A DNA stretch of 64,000 nucleotides from NCBI RefSeq assembly GCF_026262505.1, contig NC_067206.1, positions 25,993,896-26,057,895 of the forward strand, read 5' to 3'. The position numbers and the translations under genes were made by a program. Numbering within the stretch: the first letter of the stretch is position 1; the number at the start of each line of letters is the position of its first letter. The stretch comes from Trichomonas vaginalis G3. Taxonomy: Eukaryota; Parabasalia; Trichomonadida; Trichomonadidae. Shown here in pieces: positions 31,894 to 39,635 of this stretch. The notes under the pieces are model-generated. The model was not told the DNA's origin. It worked only from the letters and a program-made list of their open reading frames with translations, and searched no databases.

Positions 31894-32827
31894 TATCAGG
31901 ATCCAGATGAACACTGCATGAAATATGCAATTATTTCACACAACATTGATTATGTTACATTCTTGATGAATGAGTACAATATAGAGATCGATTTAGAATA
32001 CTGTGGAATTTACAAGAATCTTGAATCATTTTTAGTTTATTTCGATCAAACTAATGACATTAGCCAATGCTTGGTTTATTCAGTGATGTTTAATATTCCA
32101 TCCCTTTTAGATCATTTCCTTTCATTTGATGCAAATATCAATGAAAAAGATAAAGACGTAAAAACTGCACTTTATATTGCAGCATGGCAAAATAGTAAAG
32201 AAATGGTCGAACTTCTTATTTCGCATGGTGCAAATATCAATGAAAAAGATAAAGATGGAGAAACCGTTCTTCATTTTGTAACAAGGAAAAATAGTAAAGA
32301 AATGGTCGAACTTCTTATTTCGCATGGTGCAAATGTTAATGAAAAAGGTAAAGATGGAGAAACCACACTTCATATCGCAGCAAGGAAAAATAATAAAGAA
32401 ATGGTCGAACTTCTTATTTCGCATGGTGCAAATATCAATGAAAAAGATAAAGATGGAGAAACCGTTCTTCATTTTGTAACAAGGAAAAATAGTAAAGAAA
32501 TGGTCGAACTTCTTATTTCGCATGGTGCAAATGTTAATGAAAAAAAATGAAGAAGGAAGAACCGCACTTCATCTGGCAGTAAGAAACAATAAGAAAGAAA
32601 CAGCCGAACTTTTTATTTCTCATGGTGTAAATATCAATGAAAAAGATAAAGATGGAAAAACCGCCCTTCATGAGGCAGCATATAACAATAGTAAAGAAAT
32701 GGCCGAACTTCTTATTTCACATGGTGCAAATGTTAATGAAAAAGATAAAGATGGAAAAGCCGCACTTCATATCGCAGCAAGGAAAAATAGAAAAGAAATG
32801 GCCGAACTTCTTATTTCGCATAGTTGA
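31894..32827 (+). pseudogene. DUF3447/ankyrin family gene, 3' part (split by mariner)
   Basis: This continues the gene broken at 10267. Across the insertion the codons read CLKY then QDPDEHCMKYAIISHN, the normal family sequence, if one TA is counted once. After the DUF3447 core (to about 32110) come about seven 33-residue ankyrin repeats with the core KEMVELLISHGANINEKDKDG. Adjacent repeats are nearly identical at the DNA level (99-bp period), which points to recent unequal exchange. A one-base expansion of an A-run at about 32539-32546 shifts the frame after VNEK; the repeats resume in the new frame and end at the stop at 32825-32827. With the nonsense codon upstream, the locus is a pseudogene. 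Confidence 0.8.
32131..32820 (+). repeat. Tandem 99-bp ankyrin-coding repeats
   Basis: About seven units of 99 bp each encode one ankyrin repeat. The segment ELLISHGANINEKDKDG recurs almost unchanged. This is protein-coding repetition; the unit length, coding period and lack of spacers rule out a CRISPR array. Confidence 0.8.
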
Positions 32828-32886
32828 TTTCAAACATATTGTCTGGAAAGATTACAATAAATCAACAACAATTTAAAAAATTTCTT

Positions 32887-33014
32887 TTAAGGGTGCACTT
32901 ACGCCCCTATGACACGGCCTTCAATTCAGATGTTTAAGGTTAGGTTTCAATGGCGCTTCACCCTAGTTGTCAAAAATTTGAATTAATGTCAAATGGGCGT
33001 AAGTGCAGCCTTAA
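32887..33014. mobile_element. MITE-like element with TTAA ends (128 bp)
   Basis: Ends GGGTGCACTTACGCCC and complement of GGCTGCACTTACGCCC pair over 15 of 16 bases. Both are bounded by TTAA (32887-32890, 33011-33014), the target duplication of piggyBac-type transposons. It has no coding capacity. Assigning it to piggyBac is inference from the TTAA alone. Confidence 0.6.
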
Positions 33015-33065
33015 GTTAAAATGATAAAAATTGAATTTTTATATTGCATTCATTACACTAAAGTA

Positions 33066-33205
33066 TCTTATATATTTAAATCTTATATATTTAAATCTTA
33101 TATATTTAAATCTTATATATTTAAATCTTATATATTTAAATCTTATATATTTAAATCTTATATATTTAAATCTTATATATTTAAATCTTATATATTTAAA
33201 TCTTA
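33066..33205. repeat. 15-bp tandem repeat, nine copies
   Basis: The unit TCTTATATATTTAAA is repeated nine times without change, plus five bases. The perfect identity indicates recent expansion. It creates an open frame of YIFKS repeats that is not a gene. Confidence 0.9.
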
Positions 33206-33263
33206 GAATGAAAATTCGGGACGCTCCAGCTATTCAATTTTCGCTTAGGACGCCCATAAACCT

Positions 33264-33300
33264 CTCAAAAATGTGATGTAAATATCACAATTTTGAGAAA
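33264..33300. repeat. Inverted repeat
   Basis: TCTCAAAA-TGTGAT and ATCACA-TTTTGAGA pair around a short loop. Direct copies of CTTAGGACGCC lie on either side (about 33243 and 33317). Confidence 0.45.
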
Positions 33301-33649
33301 TTTACGTTAGGCGGCCTTAGGACGCCAACCCCTTTTTTACCCCTTGATATAGTGTAGTACCTTGCAGACAACAATCCCTTTCAGAAAGTGTCCAAACTTT
33401 CGGGAAATGTCTAACAATCTCCCCAAGAGTTTCATTAATGAATTTGTTAATCTGATGAAATTGATTTTTTATAGTAGTACATTAGAATTATAACGCATAA
33501 ATTCCATTTTGGAACTGATAAAAAAATTGGTTCATCAATTTCCATTTAAATATACGAACCTTTAATATAGTTCTTCCTTTTATTACGAAATTTCTTTTCC
33601 TTATACTGAAATCCTATGTAATGAATGAGATTTGAATTAATAAACGTCC

Positions 33650-36355
33650 ATGACAATGTTTTCACCTGAGGAGATTTTAACTTTACAACAAGATAATGAG
33701 CAAGAAAATGATGTTATTTGCCCTATTCTTGTGAGTTCAATAGCTAATAATGAAGCTGAACTCGGAATTGAAGTAACTCTGTTAAATATTACTGCTCCAA
33801 CTGAAGACGATTCAGAATTATCAAAAAAATACTTCTCTGTTATAGATCCTGTTGATAAAAATATATGGTATCAAATTAAATCAATCGATAGAACCTCATA
33901 TTTATTAAAGCTTAAGTATAACGTTTGCGTTTGGGATCAACCATGTTTCTTTCCATTATTAGTTACTTCAATGTGTTACTGCAATGATACAATCATTGTT
34001 GGACTTGAAGATTCTTCAATACAATTTATTGATGCAGAGTTTGGCTTGCCATGCTTGCCGGCAATGCGCGTTGAAGGAGGTATCAGATATCTTAGATCAT
34101 TTGCTAACAATTTTATCCTCTGCATTTCACAAAGAAAGACCGTTACAATCTGGAGTTTATCTAACCCAGCTGAATTACATGATGTTCTTCATGTTCAATA
34201 CTATGGTGAAATGCCTGAAATCAAGAAAGTTGAAATTACTAATGAATTACCAAATGGTGATATTTCACCAATTATCTTCTTCAAAGACTTTGCAGTTCGT
34301 TGGTCTAAATCTGCCAACTTTTGGGTTGGATACAATGTTAAATTCCCAAGATTTTTGATTCCACCAACACAAATTCAAACGCTCGCTGATTTAGAGCGTC
34401 AATTCACAGATTCTCTTATATATCATGATAGTGAGAAGTTCTCTGCAACATATTTTGAACTTTTCGACTTCTATCTTCAAGATCCATCTGGTAATAATGC
34501 GATGATTTTGGTCAAGCAAATGCTAGCTCGTAAAAGCGAAGATTTAGAAAAATACTGTGATGTACCTATGCAAGAACTCTATGATAGAACATTAAACTTA
34601 ATTGCTGAACGCAGCCCTGAAATGCTTGAAAAAATCAAAGAAACTAAAGAATATCAAGATGCTAATAGACCTAAACCAGCTCCAACAGAAGCTGTTCAAC
34701 ATCACAAGAAGTCTAGGTCTCGTTCCAAACTCGAGGATGATGAATCTGATGATGCTGATATTGATTTACCAGAAGAAGAAATTTCTGATGAAATTATTCT
34801 TCCTGAAGAAGAAGATTCACAAGAAGAAGAAACATCAAAGAAGCGCAAGAAACCTGAAGAGCCTTTACCAATTGAAACACCTGAATTGCCACCAGTTATT
34901 CCTCAAAAGACAACAAGCATTACTCAGTCTCTGAGCCATTTCTTGGAACTCTCAAATGGATTTGATAATTGGGATAAAAATAATGCAGCCACAACTGAAA
35001 CTGCAACAGAAGACAAACCAAATGAAGTAACTCCTGATCAGGAAACAAAGCCAGTTGAACAAGCGGCTCCTGTAGAAGAAATCAAACCGATTCAAGTAAA
35101 GAAACAAACTCCAAAGAAACCTCGTCAGCCAAGAAAAGCGGCAAAATTAGAAATTCCACCACAAGAACAAACAATTGCTACAGAAGAAAACGCCCAACAA
35201 CAGCCAGTCGAAGAAGGTCAGCCACAGGTTGGTCAAGAGCAGCCAGTTGAAGAACAATCAACGAGTACAATGACAACAAGAATGCAAACAAGAAGAGGAA
35301 ACAGGAAGACTGAAGCTCCAAAACCAGCACCAAAACCAAAAGGAGGAAGGAGAGGTAAAGCAGCAGCTAAAGAGGCTGTTCCTCAAGAAGAAGCACAAAT
35401 AAACAATTCATTCCCTCTTCCAACTGCAGTTCAACCAGATGTTCCTCAAGATCCTTCTAATGATCCAAATACAGCTACAACTGAACAAATTGACTTAATA
35501 GCTACTTTAAATGCAGCTTTGCCTCCACCTGTAGAAGCAAAGCCAAAGAAGCAAACTAAAAGAGCTACAACACCTAAGAGAAAAGCAAAGAATACAAAGG
35601 AAGAACCACCAGGTGAACCAACAGAACCAATTAATCCAGATGAATTGTTACAGTTCAAAATCAATGTTCCGCAGGTAAATATCGAAGATGTTTCAAAGGT
35701 TGAAACAATTGAAGCAAACGAATTACCTGAAGAACCTAAGCCTAAGAGAAGTAGAAAGGCTAAATCACCTGCTAAAACTACTACAAAGAAAGTTGCAACT
35801 ATTGCTTCACCTGTTATTGCAAAGCAAATGGTTGAGGATGAAATCAAGAAGAAGATGGAATTAGAAATGATAAAGAAATATGAAGAAGAACTTAAGAAAC
35901 AGAAAGAAGCTGAAATGAGACAAAAGGAAGAAGAAGAGAAAAAGAAAGTAGAAGAAGAATTAAGAGCACAAAATGAAGCTGAAGAAATGAAACAAAAAGA
36001 AGAGGAAGAAAAGAAATTAATTGAAGAACAACAGAATAAACAGAAGGAAGAAGAAGAGAAGAAGGCTAAAGAAGAAGCAGAAAGAATTCAAAAAGAAAAT
36101 GAAGAGATGAAAAGAATAGAAGAAGAAAACAAACAAAAAGAAAATGATGAAAAGAAAGCTAATGAAATAGAAGAAACTTCCAAAGCAGATATGAAGAAAG
36201 CTAGTGAAGTTTTGAATGATGTAGATGATATTTCAAAAGCTCAATTAGAAATCTCAAAGAGTGCTTCGCCAAAAGGAAAATCTAAAGCTTCACCTAAAGG
36301 AAAGACAACTAAAGGTCATACGAAGCAGAAACAAATAGATGGATTCTTTAAATAA
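33650..36355 (+). CDS. HIRA-domain histone chaperone-like protein with KER coil and PIP box
   Basis: The 901-residue protein has three parts. Residues about 100-335 match the C-terminal Hira domain: GLEDSSIQFIDAEFGLPCLP, SQRKTVTIWSLSNPAELHD and LADLERQFTDSLIYHD correspond to the conserved order in HIRA proteins. The usual N-terminal seven-blade WD40 domain is missing. Residues about 345-720 are low-complexity, with acidic runs, Pro/Gln/Glu stretches and several AT-hook-like basic patches (TPKKPRQPRKAAK, KPKGGRRGKAAAK). Residues about 725-870 form a long Lys/Glu/Arg coil. The last nine residues, QKQIDGFFK, are a textbook PCNA-interacting PIP box (Q893, I896, F899, F900). HIRA handles replication-independent H3.3-H4 deposition; a KER coil plus PIP box is characteristic of CAF-1 p150, so this protein combines features of both. 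MTM at the start offers two possible initiation codons. Confidence 0.75.
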   Translation: MTMFSPEEILTLQQDNEQENDVICPILVSSIANNEAELGIEVTLLNITAPTEDDSELSKKYFSVIDPVDKNIWYQIKSIDRTSYLLKLKYNVCVWDQPCFFPLLVTSMCYCNDTIIVGLEDSSIQFIDAEFGLPCLPAMRVEGGIRYLRSFANNFILCISQRKTVTIWSLSNPAELHDVLHVQYYGEMPEIKKVEITNELPNGDISPIIFFKDFAVRWSKSANFWVGYNVKFPRFLIPPTQIQTLADLERQFTDSLIYHDSEKFSATYFELFDFYLQDPSGNNAMILVKQMLARKSEDLEKYCDVPMQELYDRTLNLIAERSPEMLEKIKETKEYQDANRPKPAPTEAVQHHKKSRSRSKLEDDESDDADIDLPEEEISDEIILPEEEDSQEEETSKKRKKPEEPLPIETPELPPVIPQKTTSITQSLSHFLELSNGFDNWDKNNAATTETATEDKPNEVTPDQETKPVEQAAPVEEIKPIQVKKQTPKKPRQPRKAAKLEIPPQEQTIATEENAQQQPVEEGQPQVGQEQPVEEQSTSTMTTRMQTRRGNRKTEAPKPAPKPKGGRRGKAAAKEAVPQEEAQINNSFPLPTAVQPDVPQDPSNDPNTATTEQIDLIATLNAALPPPVEAKPKKQTKRATTPKRKAKNTKEEPPGEPTEPINPDELLQFKINVPQVNIEDVSKVETIEANELPEEPKPKRSRKAKSPAKTTTKKVATIASPVIAKQMVEDEIKKKMELEMIKKYEEELKKQKEAEMRQKEEEEKKKVEEELRAQNEAEEMKQKEEEEKKLIEEQQNKQKEEEEKKAKEEAERIQKENEEMKRIEEENKQKENDEKKANEIEETSKADMKKASEVLNDVDDISKAQLEISKSASPKGKSKASPKGKTTKGHTKQKQIDGFFK

Positions 36356-36853
36356 AGATTTTTTGCTATAGATGAATTAAACGTAAACTTTGTTTATACA
36401 ATATTTTAGGTAGCTTTTCTAAATGTTAACAATCCATTATGGTATTGAAATAAAAGAAGTATTGAATATAATTATAATTATTGTTAGAATCAGAACATAA
36501 AACTCATAAATATAATAGAGATTGTATATTATTGTTCATCCATAGTATTAATTTTATTCAAATCATTGTTTTTACTTCCAAAAAAAATTTAAAACTAAAA
36601 AATTAAAGAAAAAAACTCTAAGAATTAAATCAAATTTCATTTTGTGAAAACAGACGGAATTTCTTCAAAGTGGTGGTATTTGATTTAGTGAAAAGAAATA
36701 TACATAACAAATCTGGAAAAGTGACAAAATATTTCTTTCAAATTTGATTGGCATATTTAGCATAAAGGGAAAATTAAGTATAATTCAGAAATCACACGTA
36801 GTAATGATCTAAATTATGAAGTTTTCATAACTAACTATATTTCAGAAAGTTCT
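36356..36853. other. Intergenic, AT-rich
   Basis: About 500 bases with no recognised feature. Confidence 0.6.
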
Positions 36854-38956
36854 ATGAAATGTCACCTTTTTTGGAATTTGAAAATGAGTAAAGACAACTT
36901 AACTGAGGAGCTTGATTATCTTAGACAACTTTTACACAGAGAACAAGCATTCTTCGATATCGAACTTCAACAAGCAAAATTATTCGACAAAGAATCATTT
37001 GATTCGATCAAAAATGTTATTTCATTATCAAGAAAAGTTTTCTCATTGCATCTCGCAGTATTGGAACAAACAAAGACAGATAAAATCATAGAAATTCCCG
37101 ATCTTCAAGCGCTATCAAAGACGATTCCTCAAGGTTTTTCGACAGATATGGCGAGAAAGTATCAGAGCTATCTCGCTGATCTGCTCAAACCAGACAACAA
37201 CAAACAATTTGCCGACAAAATTTCTCAGTATATCGATTCAAATCCTCAAGATGAAAACTATATTGTCTTTTCTTTTCTTCCAGCAGCATTTTCATGCTTA
37301 TGGAGCTACGAAGAAGCAATGAATTTTATTAACTTCTTGCTCTTAGTAGATTCTAAGCACCAACCATCAATTACTCGGTTATTATTAGTTCATCAAATGT
37401 TTTTCGTATTTCTCAGCTCCATTCAAGCAGATGCCGCCAAAGTATTAGCCGAACAAGGTAACCTACAAGCAATTCTTGACTTATTTAAGTCTAGATCCTT
37501 CTTTTTCCCGGCAATTTTACGTGAACTCATTTCTAAAACAGAAAACCCAACACAATTCTTCATAGATTGCATTCTCATGCATCTTCTAACAAAACCGTCA
37601 ATCCATGGCTTACTTCCTTCAAACGAAACTCGTACTTTCGAATATTTAATTCCATCCATCGAAGAAAACAAATCAAACATCGAAGAACTTGTTGAATTCT
37701 TAAAGAACACATCGAATACGATCTTACATCTTCCTCACGAGCAAGATCTCGAGAATATTTTATCTCATAACAATGTTGTTGCTTATTTCTTCAAGAGCGA
37801 CATCAAAGTCTTCACATCCATCGCAGGCTGTGATATTCCACCTCCAGAAAGCGAAGGAGTCTATCAAATTCCAATAACTCGTTCAATTTCTCAAAACCAA
37901 ACGACAACTACAGAAAACGAATCGGTTGCCGATCCGTTTGAATCATTGATCAGGTCACTGATCATTCAACTCGATGTTTCCCGCATTGAATCTGATATAA
38001 TCGGAACATTTGAGTTTGCCATTGCTCTGCATGCCGGATCCTCACGTCTCCAATACGAACTTAAGCTTGACGCATTCAAAAACCTCAAGCAGCAGTACAA
38101 CGCCCCAGATGATGTGAAATATTATCTTGATTTGCTCAAAAAGGCCTATGATCTCCGCATGACACACCGCAAAGACACATTAAGCACGAGTGCATCCAAC
38201 GATGTCTTCAAAGTCATGCAACTCCACTGTTCCCAGGCGATTTCCTTTTTGTTGCAAACGAGACAAATGGCATTCTTCAATTTGTGGGACCAAGCGACCA
38301 AACCGTTCAAAGAAGCCGCAGCCAATGTTGCCCAATTGTGTCTTGAACCTAAGAAATTCTCTCAAACTTATATTTCCATCGTTAAATCATTCAGTGAATT
38401 TGCAGAATCGAAGAAATTCGCTGTACAAAGAGAGATTTTCCTTCCAATTATATACAACAAGCTCACGAAGATTGTTACATTGAGTGAGTTCATGAAACAT
38501 CATCCTGATATAGTTGAAAAAGACGCAAAAGTCCACAAAATGATTGAAGAACACTTGGAAGAATTGCACGCGTCAAACAACTTGAATTTCCTCACCATTT
38601 TCAAGGAAGATCCGTCGTTGATGGGACTTCCTGCCAGCCATTTGAGGAGGGCCTTCGCTGAGGACTCAGCTCTCCCGATTTCGGAGTGGATCGACAGGTC
38701 ACTGAGTGCGATCATCAACGTCCTTTCGTACCAGGGACTGAAAGAGATCGGCGCCGACCACTGGCTTCCGATGACACTGATTCTGTTCATGCACGTGAAC
38801 CCGGAGAAAGTCTGCTCTGTAGCCGCGTACATGCACCACGTCCTCCTCTCTCTGCCGAAGGATAACTCTGTCATTCAGTCCGTTGAATACAACGTCACAA
38901 TGACTCACTCCGCCGCATCCTACTTCGAGAGGGAACTTGTTAAGTATGATAAATAA
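36854..38956 (+). CDS. Large helical protein with VPS9-like C-terminus (possible Rab5-type GEF)
   Basis: 700 residues, almost entirely alpha-helical. The C-terminal segment (about residues 585-695) has IGADHWLPMTLILFMHVNPE, then a helix and a final helix (NVTMTHSAASYFERELV). This resembles the VPS9 domain, where an Asp and a Pro in D--LP contact the Rab switch. The N-terminal two thirds may have a RasGAP-like helical fold, which would make the layout similar to GAPVD1/RME-6, but that is weak. A second in-frame ATG at 36884 (MSKDNLTEELDYL) may be the true start, because the first ten codons look non-conserved. The last 400 bases are markedly richer in G+C than the beginning. Confidence 0.5.
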   Translation: MKCHLFWNLKMSKDNLTEELDYLRQLLHREQAFFDIELQQAKLFDKESFDSIKNVISLSRKVFSLHLAVLEQTKTDKIIEIPDLQALSKTIPQGFSTDMARKYQSYLADLLKPDNNKQFADKISQYIDSNPQDENYIVFSFLPAAFSCLWSYEEAMNFINFLLLVDSKHQPSITRLLLVHQMFFVFLSSIQADAAKVLAEQGNLQAILDLFKSRSFFFPAILRELISKTENPTQFFIDCILMHLLTKPSIHGLLPSNETRTFEYLIPSIEENKSNIEELVEFLKNTSNTILHLPHEQDLENILSHNNVVAYFFKSDIKVFTSIAGCDIPPPESEGVYQIPITRSISQNQTTTTENESVADPFESLIRSLIIQLDVSRIESDIIGTFEFAIALHAGSSRLQYELKLDAFKNLKQQYNAPDDVKYYLDLLKKAYDLRMTHRKDTLSTSASNDVFKVMQLHCSQAISFLLQTRQMAFFNLWDQATKPFKEAAANVAQLCLEPKKFSQTYISIVKSFSEFAESKKFAVQREIFLPIIYNKLTKIVTLSEFMKHHPDIVEKDAKVHKMIEEHLEELHASNNLNFLTIFKEDPSLMGLPASHLRRAFAEDSALPISEWIDRSLSAIINVLSYQGLKEIGADHWLPMTLILFMHVNPEKVCSVAAYMHHVLLSLPKDNSVIQSVEYNVTMTHSAASYFERELVKYDK

Positions 38957-39635
38957 TTTTACTTATTATTTAGATTCTTGTCTTAATTTAATAATACTTT
39001 TTTTATTAATCAATGATCAATAAAGTAATGTATGTCAACAATCTCTAATTAAGAAATGATGACGATGAATTATTCTTGTCTTAATTTAATAATACCTTTT
39101 TTTCCCTTTCATGATCAATAAGTAATCTAATTAAGGGTCGCTTCTACTATTCGCTTTTACAGGCATGAATTACCAATATTGTTCTAATTTTGTATACATA
39201 TTTTCCGCTTTTCATTAGATTTTCAAATTCAGATCTAATAACAGTTCTTTTATATATGTACTATATCATAATTGCGTTGGAGAAGAAGTGAAGTGATTTA
39301 GTATACTCGACCCTTAAGAAATTATTTCAAAATCTTAAGATGATGAAGATGAAGAATTCTCAATATTTTTGTGAATTTCCATTAGAAGTTGTAAGCTTTC
39401 AATTCAGTGTGAACTTATCATTTTTAACTTGTCAATTTGACTGTCCATATGCTTATCACGTAATTGTTATCAGCCACTGTATGATTTAATAATGTCAATA
39501 TTAAATGATAACTCAGATTCACAAATGAGCATTTTTATAAGTGATGTTTTTTGTAAGAAAAATTCTTCAGATTTTACAATAGTATATCATGGTAAATGTT
39601 TATTAATAAACAAGTATTAAATAAATTCATTATAA
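38957..39635. other. Intergenic with duplication and MITE-like element
   Basis: About 680 bases. A segment of about 60 bases following the gene (about 38974-39033) recurs imperfectly at about 39072-39125 (ATTCTTGTCTTAATTTAATA in both). A TTAA-flanked element follows at 39131-39317. Confidence 0.65.
39131..39317. mobile_element. MITE-like element with TTAA ends (187 bp)
   Basis: Ends TTAAGGGTCG and CGACCCTTAA are perfect over 10 bp, with weaker pairing for about 20 more. TTAA at both edges could be a target duplication. The tip TTAAGGGT is shared with the element at 32887. Confidence 0.45.

Larger units (their letters stand above)
32828..33649. other. Intergenic with small repeats
   Basis: About 820 bases between the ankyrin and HIRA-domain genes. 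It contains a TTAA-flanked MITE-like element (32887-33014), a 15-bp tandem array (33066-33205) and a 36-base inverted repeat (about 33264-33300). Confidence 0.7.

Noticed and set aside
32122-32523. Minus-strand open frame opposite the ankyrin repeats
   Set aside because: Shadow of the 99-bp coding repeats; the plus strand clearly encodes ankyrin repeats.
32131-32820. CRISPR-like regular repetition
   Set aside because: Units are 99-bp coding ankyrin repeats without spacers, in a eukaryotic genome.
33021-33276. Open frames of YIFKS and YLNLI repeats
   Set aside because: Translation of a 15-bp intergenic satellite; no start context or conserved part.
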